Shown here: positions 1 to 8,869 of the stretch, in pieces
Layout of the letters: every line of letters begins with the position of its first letter
Numbering within the stretch: the stretch's first letter is position 1
From: Streptomyces sp. NBC_01198
Lineage (GTDB): Bacteria; Actinomycetota; Actinomycetes; Streptomycetales; Streptomycetaceae
Reading direction: 5' to 3'
Assembly: GCF_036010485.1 (NCBI RefSeq)
Contig: NZ_CP108568.1
Coordinates: 2,316,001 to 2,380,000 of the forward strand
Length of the DNA: 64,000 bases
Translations under genes and position numbers: made by a program
The notes under the pieces: generated by a model
The model's database searches: none
The model's input: only the letters and a program-made list of their open reading frames with translations
What the model was told of the DNA's origin: nothing

Positions 1-569
1 AAGGGCGTGATCGCGTAGACGAAGCCTTCGAGCGGGCGGTGGTCGAGCCGGTTCCACACGCCGGGGGCGTTGGCGACCGGCTGCTCGGCGAGGATCTGCC
101 GGGCGAAGTGGACGTTGAAACGCCAGAAGTCGACCAGCTCGCAGGGGCTGTCGATCTCGGCCTGCTGCACAGTCTTGGACTGGCCGAGCATGGTCGAGGC
201 GACCAGCGTCTCGCGCCAGGGGCCCGCGAGCAGTTCCGCGGCGCGCAGGATGATCGCGGCGCGGTCGTCGAAGGACGTCGCGCGCCAGGCGGGGGCGGCG
301 GCCAGCGCCGCGTCGACGGCGTCCCTGGCGTCCTTCGCGGTGGCGTTGGCGTACGTGCCGAGCGCGGCGCCGTGGTTGTGCGGCTGCACGACGTCGAAGC
401 GCTCGCCGCCGCCCATCCGCTCCTCGCCGCCGATGAACATCGGCAGGTCGGCGGGGGTGCCGGCCAGCTCCTTGAGCTTGGCTTCGAGCCTGGCGCGCTC
501 GGGGCTGCCGGGGGCGTACGTGTGCACCGGCTCGTTGACCGGAGCGGGGACCTGGGTCACGGCGTCCAT
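1..569 (-). CDS. pruA: 1-pyrroline-5-carboxylate dehydrogenase (partial, N-terminal part)
   Basis: This gene runs off the left edge, so only about the first 189 residues are visible. It oxidises pyrroline-5-carboxylate/glutamate semialdehyde to glutamate with NAD, the second step of proline catabolism. The N-terminal stretch has the aldehyde dehydrogenase NAD-fold pattern typical of actinobacterial P5C dehydrogenases, with FIGGEE near residue 45 and a WRFNVHFA segment near 165. The ATG is preceded by AGGAG nine bases upstream. It starts 32 nt after the stop of the proline dehydrogenase gene on the same strand, so the two probably form an operon. The catalytic Cys lies beyond the window and cannot be checked. 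Confidence 0.9.
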   Translation of the reverse strand, partial: MDAVTQVPAPVNEPVHTYAPGSPERARLEAKLKELAGTPADLPMFIGGEERMGGGERFDVVQPHNHGAALGTYANATAKDARDAVDAALAAAPAWRATSFDDRAAIILRAAELLAGPWRETLVASTMLGQSKTVQQAEIDSPCELVDFWRFNVHFARQILAEQPVANAPGVWNRLDHRPLEGFVYAITP

Positions 570-601
570 GGGGCGTGTCTCCTGGTTGAGAGTCGGGGGC
601 G

Positions 602-1534
602 TCAGCGGCCCGCGGGTACGAAGGAGCGCAGGAAGAAGGCGAGGTTGGCCGGGCGCTCCGCGAGGCGCCGCATGAAATAGCCGTACCAGTCGGCGCCGTA
701 GGGGACGTAGATCCGCATGCGCTCGCCCTCGTCCGCGAGCCGCCGCTGCTCGGCGGTGCGGATGCCGTAGAGCATCTGGAACTCGTAGCTGCCGGCCGGG
801 CGGTGGTTGCGGGCGGCCAGCTCCTGGGCGATGGCGATGATCCGCGGGTCGTGCGAACCGACCATCGGGTAGCCGTCGCCGGCGAAGAGGGTGCGCAGGG
901 CGCGGACGTAGGCCTTGTCCACGTCCCGCCTGTTCTGGAAGGCGACCCCGGCCGGCTCGTTGTAGGCGCCCTTGACCAGCCGGACCCGGGAGCCGGCCAC
1001 GGCCAGCGCGCGGGCGTCGTCCTCGGTGCGGAAGAGGTACGACTGCAGGACCGCGCCGGTCTGCGGGTGCTCCTTGCGCAGGGCGGCGAGCACCGCGAGC
1101 GTGGAGTCGACGGTGGTGTGGTCCTCCATGTCGAGGGTCACCGTGGTGCCGATGCCGGAGGCCAGCTCCGCCACCTCGGTCACGTTGGCCAGCGCTATGT
1201 CGTGGCCGCCGTCGGGGAGCGCCTGGCCGAAGGCCGACAGCTTGACGGAGACCTCGGCTCGGGTGCCGAGCAGTTCGTCGCCCAGTGTCTCCAGCAGCCG
1301 CAGATACGCGTCCCTGGTCGCCCGGGCGGTGGCCCGGTCGGTGACGTCCTCGCCGAGGTGGTCCAAGGTGACGTCCAGGCCGCTCGCGGTGAGCGCGCGG
1401 ACGGTGTCCAGCGCCGGGTGCAGCGCGTCGCCGGCGACGAAGCGGTCGACCACCGGACGGGTGACGGGCGCGCCGGCGACGACACGGCGCATACGGTCGC
1501 TGCGCGAGGCGGCGAGCAACACGGGACCGAACAC
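602..1534 (-). CDS. proline dehydrogenase (monofunctional)
   Basis: This FAD enzyme oxidises L-proline to 1-pyrroline-5-carboxylate and passes electrons to the respiratory chain. The 310-residue length fits the short monofunctional PRODH family rather than fused PutA. The TIM-barrel motif TLDMEDHTT is seen mid-protein, and the C-terminal YGADWYGYFMRRLAERP carries the Tyr and Arg-Arg residues that bind substrate in this family. I chose the GTG at 1534 because GGAGGA stands just upstream; an in-frame start further out would add a low-complexity Arg-rich extension. P5C dehydrogenase follows directly, and a PucR-type regulator is divergent, with a perfect inverted repeat between them. Confidence 0.93.
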   Translation of the reverse strand: MFGPVLLAASRSDRMRRVVAGAPVTRPVVDRFVAGDALHPALDTVRALTASGLDVTLDHLGEDVTDRATARATRDAYLRLLETLGDELLGTRAEVSVKLSAFGQALPDGGHDIALANVTEVAELASGIGTTVTLDMEDHTTVDSTLAVLAALRKEHPQTGAVLQSYLFRTEDDARALAVAGSRVRLVKGAYNEPAGVAFQNRRDVDKAYVRALRTLFAGDGYPMVGSHDPRIIAIAQELAARNHRPAGSYEFQMLYGIRTAEQRRLADEGERMRIYVPYGADWYGYFMRRLAERPANLAFFLRSFVPAGR

Positions 1535-1660
1535 GGGGCGTCCTCCAGGGCGGGCACAGCGGATCTCTCGGATCGGGGCCGGCGCACAGCTCCGACACCG
1601 CGAATGTAGGTGTCGCCTACCCGCTGGACCATCGACACCTGTCACGCATCGACCCGTCGT

Positions 1661-1682
1661 CCCTCATACAGATGTATGAGGG
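1661..1682. promoter_or_regulatory. perfect inverted repeat, putative operator of the proline genes
   Basis: Two 10-bp arms, CCCTCATACA (1661-1670) and TGTATGAGGG (1673-1682), are perfect inverted repeats separated by GA. The element lies between the divergent proline dehydrogenase and PucR-family genes. Its right end overlaps the GAGGG that would be the ribosome binding site of the regulator. It is AT-richer than its surroundings. I infer that it binds the adjacent regulator and controls both genes. Confidence 0.7.
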
Positions 1683-1693
1683 ACAATGGCCGG

Positions 1694-2860
1694 GTGCGTG
1701 CTGAGTACGGGGACTACGGAGACTTCCAGGACCTGGTCGACGAGGTGTCGGCCCTGCTGGGCGCCCCTGCGACGCTGGAGGACCGGGACTTCCGGCTGAT
1801 CGCCTTCGGGGTGCACGACAGCGACGACGACGCGGCCATGGACCCGGTCCGTACCCGCTCCATCCTGACCCGGCAGTCCACCGCCGAGGTGCGCGCCTGG
1901 TTCGAGCGCTTCGGCATCGCCCGCGCCACCGGCCCGGTCCGTATCCCCGCCGCGCCCGACGCGGGCGTGGTGCGCGGCCGGCTGTGCCTGCCGGTGCGGC
2001 ACGCCGGGTTCGTCTACGGCTACGTATGGCTGCTGGACGAGGCCGAGCACTCCGCCGCGCAACTGTCCGCGGCCATGGCGGTCGCCGCCAGGATCGGCGA
2101 GCAGCTGGCGGCGATGTCCCGGGCCGGCGCCGAGACCGGCCGGGCGCTGCGGGCCCTGCTCACCGCGACCACCAGGACCGACCGGGACAGCGCCGAGGAC
2201 GTGTTGCGGCTGGGTCTGGACCGGGACGCCGACGAGCCGCACGCGCTGGTGTGCGTCCGCGCGCCGGAGCACGCGGCGGCGGGACCGCTGCCGGGCCTGC
2301 GCACCATCCCGTCCGCCGCCGCGCTGGCCCGCGTGCCCGAGCGGCGCCGCGGCGAGGTGGTCGCGCTGCTGGTACGGCTGCGGTCCCGCCAGGTGCTGGC
2401 CCCGGCCCGCACCGCGGCGGCCCGGCTGCTGGACGCGGTCGGCGCCGAGGGCACGGTCGCCGGGCTCAGCGCGTCCCGCGGCACGCTGGCCGAGCTGCCC
2501 GGAGCCTGGCGGGAGGCGACCTCGGCGGCCAGGGCCGCCCACGCCCAGCCGATGCTGGGCCCGATCGCGAAGTGGTCCAACCTCGGCCCCTACCGGCTGC
2601 TGACCGCACTGCCCGCCGGCGTACCGCCCGACCCGGCGGTCGCCCCGCTGCTCACCGCCGCCCACGAGGAGCTGGCGCACACCGCGGAGGTCTTCCTGGA
2701 CCACGCGGGCCAGGCGGGGCGCACCGCCACCGCGCTGGCCATCCACCGGCAGACGCTCTACTACCGGCTGTCCAGGATCGAGCAGCTGACCGGCCTCGAC
2801 CTGGCGGACGGCGAGTCCCGGCTGCTGCTCCACATGGCGCTCAAGGCGGCCAGGCTCTGA
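1694..2860 (+). CDS. PucR-family transcriptional regulator, likely of proline catabolism
   Basis: The C-terminal 50 residues (TALAIHRQTLYYRLSRIEQL onward, then LTGLDL) match the helix-turn-helix of the PucR family (HTH_30). The middle of the protein is a GGDEF-like/CdaR-type non-catalytic region with no catalytic motif, as is usual for this family. I chose the GTG at 1694, with GAGGG upstream, giving 388 residues; an ATG at 1677 lies inside the inverted repeat and has no ribosome binding site. Divergence from the proline dehydrogenase gene suggests a proline-responsive activator, as in other actinobacteria. That role is inferred from position. Confidence 0.85.
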   Translation: MRAEYGDYGDFQDLVDEVSALLGAPATLEDRDFRLIAFGVHDSDDDAAMDPVRTRSILTRQSTAEVRAWFERFGIARATGPVRIPAAPDAGVVRGRLCLPVRHAGFVYGYVWLLDEAEHSAAQLSAAMAVAARIGEQLAAMSRAGAETGRALRALLTATTRTDRDSAEDVLRLGLDRDADEPHALVCVRAPEHAAAGPLPGLRTIPSAAALARVPERRRGEVVALLVRLRSRQVLAPARTAAARLLDAVGAEGTVAGLSASRGTLAELPGAWREATSAARAAHAQPMLGPIAKWSNLGPYRLLTALPAGVPPDPAVAPLLTAAHEELAHTAEVFLDHAGQAGRTATALAIHRQTLYYRLSRIEQLTGLDLADGESRLLLHMALKAARL

Positions 2861-2866
2861 CGGCGA

Positions 2867-2900
2867 CCGGCGCCGCCCCCCTCGCGGGGGGCGGCGCCGG
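2867..2900. terminator. bidirectional hairpin terminator between pucR-type gene and serA
   Basis: A 14-bp perfect GC stem, CCGGCGCCGCCCCC (2867-2880) with its complement at 2887-2900, encloses a six-base loop. It lies 6 bp after one stop codon and 21 bp before the other of two convergent genes. There is no U-tract, as is common for Streptomyces terminators. Confidence 0.8.
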
Positions 2901-2921
2901 TGCGCGCGTCGTCGGACCGGG

Positions 2922-4514
2922 TCAGTCGGTCAGGTCGACCGCGCGGGCCGAGGTGGCGCCGATCTCGTCGGCGATGTCGGTGAGCACGCCCGCCGGGATG
3001 CTGGAGTCCACGGTGAGCGCGACCAGCGCGTCACCGCCCGCGGCGGCCCGGGCGACCTGCATGCCGGCGATGTTGACGTCGACCTCGCCGAGGATCCGGC
3101 CGATCGTGCCGACGACGCCGGGGCGGTCGGTGTAGCGCAGGAAGGCCATGTGGTCGGCCAGCACCAGGTCGACGTCCTCCTCGCCGACGGCGACGACCTT
3201 CTGGATGTGCTTGGGCCCGGCCAGCGTGCCCGAGACCGAGACCTCGGTGCCGTCGGCGAGGGTGCCGCGCACGGTCACCACGTTGCGGTGGTTGGGCGAC
3301 TCCGAGCTGGTGGTCAGCCGGACCTCGACACCGCGCTCCTGGGCGAACAGCGGCGCGTTCACGTACGACACCGTCTCGTCCACGATGTCCTCGAAGACGC
3401 CCTTGAGCGCGCTCAGTTCGAGGATCTTCACGTCGTGCTGGGTGACCTCGCCGCAGACCTCGACGTCGAGGCGGGCGGCCACCTCGCCGGCCAGCGCGGT
3501 GAAGATCCGGCCGAGCTTCTCGGCCAGCGGCAGCGCGGGCTTGACGTCCTCGGCGATGACACCGCCCTGGACGTTGACCGCGTCCGGGACGAGCTCGCCG
3601 GCCAGCGCCAGGCGGACCGACCTGGCGACCGCGATACCGGCCTTCTCCTGCGCCTCGTCGGTGGACGCGCCCAGGTGCGGGGTCGCCACCACGTTGTCGA
3701 ACTGGAAGAGCGGCGAGTCGGTGCAGGGCTCCTTGGCGTAGACGTCCAGGCCCGCGCCGCCCACCCGGCCCTCCTTGAGCGCCGAGGCCAGCGCCTCCTC
3801 GTCCACGATCCCGCCGCGCGCGGCGTTGACGATCCGCACCGAGGGCTTGACCTTGTGCAGTGCCTCGTCGCCGATCAGGCCCAGCGTCTCGGGGGTCTTG
3901 GGCAGGTGCACGGTGATGAAGTCGGACTGTTCGAGCAGCTCGTCCAGCGTCAGCAGCTTGACGCCCATCTGGGCGGCCCGCGCGGGCTGCACGTAGGGGT
4001 CGTAGGCCACGATGTTCATCCCGAAGGCGGACATCCGCTGGGCCACCAGGATGCCGATCCGGCCCAGGCCCACCACGCCGAGGGTCTTCTCGCTCAGCTC
4101 GACGCCGGTGTACTTGTTGCGCTTCCACTCGCCGTTCTTCAGCGCGGAGTTGGCCGGCGCGATGTTGCGGGCGGTGGCGATCAGCAGACCGCAGGCCAGC
4201 TCGGCCGCGGTGACGATGTTGGAGGTCGGCGCGTTGACGACCATCACGCCTGCCTTGGTGGCGGCGGCGACGTCGACGTTGTCCAGGCCGACACCGGCGC
4301 GGGCCACGACCCGCAGTTTCCGGGCGGCGGCCACTGCCTCGGCGTCGACCTTGGTGGCGCTGCGGATCAGAATGGCGTCGACATCGGTGATCGCGGACAG
4401 CAGTTCGGCTCGGTCCGCACCGTTGCAGTGCCGGATCTCGAAGTCCGGCCCGAGCGCGTCCACCGTGGCGGGCGACAGCTCTTCTGCGATGAGTACGACA
4501 GGCTTCTGGCTCAC
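2922..4514 (-). CDS. serA: D-3-phosphoglycerate dehydrogenase
   Basis: First enzyme of serine synthesis: it oxidises 3-phosphoglycerate to 3-phosphohydroxypyruvate with NAD. At 530 residues it is the long actinobacterial type. It contains an N-terminal 2-hydroxyacid dehydrogenase domain with the nucleotide motif VGLGRIG near residue 148, the catalytic set with NAARGGIVDE and TPHLGAST, an intervening ASB domain, and a C-terminal ACT domain (RYTDRPGVVGTIG, about residues 455-528) that usually gives serine feedback inhibition. The GTG start has GAGGA upstream. It shares direction with the ilv genes but is separated from ilvC by a 550-bp repeat-bearing spacer, so it probably has its own promoter. 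Confidence 0.97.
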   Translation of the reverse strand: MSQKPVVLIAEELSPATVDALGPDFEIRHCNGADRAELLSAITDVDAILIRSATKVDAEAVAAARKLRVVARAGVGLDNVDVAAATKAGVMVVNAPTSNIVTAAELACGLLIATARNIAPANSALKNGEWKRNKYTGVELSEKTLGVVGLGRIGILVAQRMSAFGMNIVAYDPYVQPARAAQMGVKLLTLDELLEQSDFITVHLPKTPETLGLIGDEALHKVKPSVRIVNAARGGIVDEEALASALKEGRVGGAGLDVYAKEPCTDSPLFQFDNVVATPHLGASTDEAQEKAGIAVARSVRLALAGELVPDAVNVQGGVIAEDVKPALPLAEKLGRIFTALAGEVAARLDVEVCGEVTQHDVKILELSALKGVFEDIVDETVSYVNAPLFAQERGVEVRLTTSSESPNHRNVVTVRGTLADGTEVSVSGTLAGPKHIQKVVAVGEEDVDLVLADHMAFLRYTDRPGVVGTIGRILGEVDVNIAGMQVARAAAGGDALVALTVDSSIPAGVLTDIADEIGATSARAVDLTD

Positions 4515-4581
4515 GTGGTCCTCACTTGTCCTTCATGGGCGGCCGGGTCCCGTTCGACCGCTCCAGGGGAGGCGGGAATGG

Positions 4582-4851
4582 CGGCCTGACGCCTGAGCCC
4601 GCGCAGTGGCCGGCCGAGGAACGAGGCCGTCCGCGAAGCGGGTGAACAGGAAGACCGCCCGTCGGGGGCGACGGCCTGACGCCTGAGCCCGCGCAGTGGC
4701 CGGCCGAGGAACGAGGCCGTCCGCGAAGCGGGTGAACAGGAAGACCGCCCGTCGGGGGCGACGGGCTGACGCCTGAGCCCGCGCAGTGGCCGGCCGAGGA
4801 ACGAGGCCGTCCGCGAAGCGGGTGAACAGGAAGACCGCCCGTCGAGGGTGG
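4582..4851. repeat. three tandem copies of a 90-bp repeat
   Basis: A 90-bp unit is repeated at 4582, 4672 and 4762, nearly identical except for single substitutions near the junctions and divergence after 4844. The second-third junction forms a perfect hairpin, GCCCGTCG (4747-4754) with CGACGGGC (4759-4766). The length is a multiple of three, so all frames stay open and give repeating Arg/Pro/Gly peptides, but no plausible gene covers it. It lies between serA (upstream side) and the 3' end of ilvC. The function is unknown. Confidence 0.9.
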
Positions 4852-5013
4852 CATGCCGCGTGGGAGACGCACGACGCTGTGAGCCTGAACGCGCTTGTTG
4901 AGGAAGTGTATCGACGGGGGGATTCCGCGCCTTCGCCGAAATGGAAGGATCACCCGGAGGGGTTGCGTCGCTTCGTACAAACTGCGTACCAGATGCCGGT
5001 CAGGCCCCGGTAG
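4850..5013 (+). pseudogene. possible gene remnant (C-terminal fragment) downstream of the repeats
   Basis: From about 4850 to a TAG at 5011-5013 the plus strand reads as a hydrophilic peptide of about 50 residues with natural-looking composition, containing SLNALVEEVYRRGD and HPEGLRRFVQTAYQ. Upstream, the frame runs into the 90-bp repeats with no start codon or ribosome binding site for this peptide. Its GC content is lower than that of its neighbours. It looks like the tail of a gene whose front has been lost, but I do not recognise the family and the coding status is uncertain. Confidence 0.3.
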
Positions 5014-5035
5014 GAAGCCGTGCACGAAGCGACGC

Positions 5036-5059
5036 GACCCGCAAGGGGCGGCGCGGGTC
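5036..5059 (-). terminator. hairpin downstream of ilvC
   Basis: GACCCGC (5036-5042) pairs with GCGGGTC (5053-5059) across a 10-base loop, 10 bp past the ilvC stop. The seven-base stem without a U-tract makes this a modest candidate. Confidence 0.45.
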
Positions 5060-5068
5060 CGCGGGGGC

Positions 5069-6732
<1,664 letters not shown>

Positions 6733-6768
6733 GTTCGGTGTTTCCTTCTCTCGCTCTTCCGGCGTCCG

Positions 6769-8640
6769 TCAGTCGTCCAGGTCGTCGCTGAAGTCGGGGC
6801 GGACGTCCCGGGCGGCCATGATCTCGTCGTTGGAGGTGCCTGCCGCGACCATCGGCCAGACCATCGCGTCCTCGTGGACGATGAAGTCCACGACGACCGG
6901 CCGGTCGTTGATGCCGTTGGCCTCGGCGATGACCTTGTCCAGCTCGTCGGCGGACTCGCAGCGCAGGCCGACGCAGCCCATGGCCTCGGACAGCTTCACG
7001 AAGTCCGGGACGCGGGTGCCGCGGTTCTGGATCGAGCCGACGCCCCGGGTGGAGCCGGGGCGGTGCTCGGCGCCCGAGTGCAGCACGGTGTTGGAGAACC
7101 GCTCGCCGTAGAAGAGGTTCTGCCACTGGCGGACCATGCCCAGGGCGCCGTTGTTGATGATGGCGACCTTGATCGGGATGTTGTTCAGCGCGCAGGTGAC
7201 CAGTTCCTGGTTGGTCATCTGGAAGCAGCCGTCGCCGTCGATCGCCCAGACGGTGGCGTCCGGCACACCGGCCTTGGCGCCCATCGCGGCGGGCACCGCG
7301 TAGCCCATGGTGCCGGCGCCGCCGGAGTTGAACCAGGTGCCGGGCCGCTCGTACTTGATGAACTGCGCCGCCCACATCTGGTGCTGGCCGACGCCCGCGG
7401 CGAACAGCGTGCCGTCCGGGGCGAGCCGGCCGATCCGCTCGATGACCTGCTGCGGGGACAGGCTGCCGTCCTCGGGGACGTCGTAGCCGAGCGGGTAGGT
7501 GTTCCGCCAGAAGTTCAGGTGGTTCCACCACTCCGAGTAGTCGCCCTTGCGGCCGGCGTCGTGGTCGGCCTGGACCGCGACGATCAGGTCGGCGAGCACC
7601 TCGCGGGCGTCGCCGACGATCGGCACGTCCGCGACGCGGTTCTTGGAGATCTCGGCCGGGTCGATGTCGGCGTGCACGACCTTGGCGTTCGGCGCGAAGG
7701 TGTCCAGCCGGCCGGTGACCCGGTCGTCGAAACGGGCGCCGAGCGCGATGATCAGGTCGGACTTCTGCAGCGCGGTGACCGCGGAGACGTCGCCGTGCAT
7801 GCCGGGCATGCCGACGTGCTGCGGGTGGCTGTCGGGGAAGGCGCCGAGCGCCATCAGCGTCGTGGTCACCGGGGCGCCGGTCAGCTCGGCGAGGATCCGC
7901 AGCTCCGCGGTGGCGCGGGCCTTGACGACGCCGCCGCCGACGTAGAGCACCGGGCGGCGGGCCTCGTTGATCAGCCGGGCGGCCTCGCGGATCTGCTTGG
8001 CGTGCGGCTTGGTCACCGGGCGGTAGCCGGGCAGGTCCTGCTGCGGCGGCCAGGAGAAGGTCATCTGGTTCTGCAGCGCGTCCTTGGCGATGTCGACCAG
8101 CACCGGTCCCGGCCGGCCGGTGGCCGCGATGTGGAAGGCCTCCGCGATGGTGCGCGGGATGTCGGCGGCCTCCCTGACCAGGAAGTTGTGCTTGGTGATC
8201 GGCATGGTGATGCCGCAGATGTCCGCCTCCTGGAAGGCGTCGGTGCCGATGGACTTCGACGCCACCTGGCCGGTGATGGCGACGATCGGCACCGAGTCCA
8301 TGTGGGCGTCGGCGATCGGGGTGACCAGGTTGGTCGCGCCGGGCCCCGAGGTCGCCATGCACACCCCGACCCGTCCGGTGGCCTGCGCGTAACCGGTGGC
8401 CGCGTGCCCCGCACCCTGTTCGTGCCTGACCAGCACGTGCCGGACCTTGGACGAGTCCATCAGCGGGTCGTACGCCGGCAGGATCGCACCGCCCGGGATG
8501 CCGAACACGGTGTCGGCGCCCACGGCCTCCAGCGAGCGGATGAGCGCCTGCGCGCCCGTCATGCGCTCGGCGGTGGCGGCGGGGAGGGCGTTGCGGGTCC
8601 GCGGTTGCGGATGGTGGGACCCGGTGGCCTGCTCGGTCAT
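6769..8640 (-). CDS. ilvB: acetolactate synthase large (catalytic) subunit
   Basis: ThDP-dependent condensation of pyruvate with pyruvate or 2-ketobutyrate, the first step of valine, leucine and isoleucine synthesis. The 623 residues include the catalytic Glu segment [14 protein letters not shown], an FAD-binding middle domain ([12 protein letters not shown]), and a C-terminal ThDP motif with [15 protein letters not shown] and [12 protein letters not shown]. The first 35 residues are a low-homology extension typical of Streptomyces. I use the ATG at 8640; a longer open frame upstream runs through the attenuator and is not plausible. Expression is probably set by charged branched-chain tRNA through the leader upstream. 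Confidence 0.97.
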   Translation of the reverse strand: MTEQATGSHHPQPRTRNALPAATAERMTGAQALIRSLEAVGADTVFGIPGGAILPAYDPLMDSSKVRHVLVRHEQGAGHAATGYAQATGRVGVCMATSGPGATNLVTPIADAHMDSVPIVAITGQVASKSIGTDAFQEADICGITMPITKHNFLVREAADIPRTIAEAFHIAATGRPGPVLVDIAKDALQNQMTFSWPPQQDLPGYRPVTKPHAKQIREAARLINEARRPVLYVGGGVVKARATAELRILAELTGAPVTTTLMALGAFPDSHPQHVGMPGMHGDVSAVTALQKSDLIIALGARFDDRVTGRLDTFAPNAKVVHADIDPAEISKNRVADVPIVGDAREVLADLIVAVQADHDAGRKGDYSEWWNHLNFWRNTYPLGYDVPEDGSLSPQQVIERIGRLAPDGTLFAAGVGQHQMWAAQFIKYERPGTWFNSGGAGTMGYAVPAAMGAKAGVPDATVWAIDGDGCFQMTNQELVTCALNNIPIKVAIINNGALGMVRQWQNLFYGERFSNTVLHSGAEHRPGSTRGVGSIQNRGTRVPDFVKLSEAMGCVGLRCESADELDKVIAEANGINDRPVVVDFIVHEDAMVWPMVAAGTSNDEIMAARDVRPDFSDDLDD

Positions 8641-8718
8641 CTGCGTTCTCTTCTCTCGAAGATGAGGGTGGTGAGGATTTCGCCCGGTTGCCGGGCGGTG
8701 CCGGACAGGTGCCGGGCA

Positions 8719-8754
8719 ACAAAAAACCCCTCGTGCCGTGAGGCAAGCGAGGGG
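8719..8754 (-). terminator. ilvB transcription attenuator (Rho-independent terminator)
   Basis: On the minus strand CCCCTCG (complement of 8748-8754) pairs with CGAGGGG (8727-8733), extended by a TGCC/GGCA inner helix and followed by TTTTTTGTT. It stands between the leader peptide and ilvB, 79 bp before the ilvB start. True U-tract terminators are rare in this GC-rich genome, which strengthens the attenuation reading. Confidence 0.9.
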
Positions 8755-8794
8755 AGCGCGCCGGTGCGTGTGCGAGGCGGTGGAGCGGCCTCGG

Positions 8795-8836
8795 TCAGCC
8801 GACGCGCTTTCCAAGTACGAGAATTCGGGTGCGCAT
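8795..8836 (-). CDS. ilvB leader peptide
   Basis: A 13-residue reading frame, [13 protein letters not shown], starts at an ATG preceded by GGAGGAAGG and ends in TGA 41 bp before the attenuator hairpin. It holds Ile-Leu-Val-Leu and a further Val, so all three branched-chain amino acids are monitored. Between its stop and the terminator, GAGGC/GCCTC can form an alternative helix. The arrangement is classical ribosome-mediated attenuation and matches what is known for Streptomyces ilvB leaders. Confidence 0.92.
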   Translation of the reverse strand: MRTRILVLGKRVG

Positions 8837-8869
8837 GGCGTCGACCTTCCTCCGGGTCCCCTTCGGGTG

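Noticed and set aside
4522..5025. Minus-strand open frame across the 90-bp repeats, giving a repeating PTGGLPVHPLRGR peptide
   Set aside because: Frame is open only because the unit is a multiple of three; no ribosome site or conserved fold.
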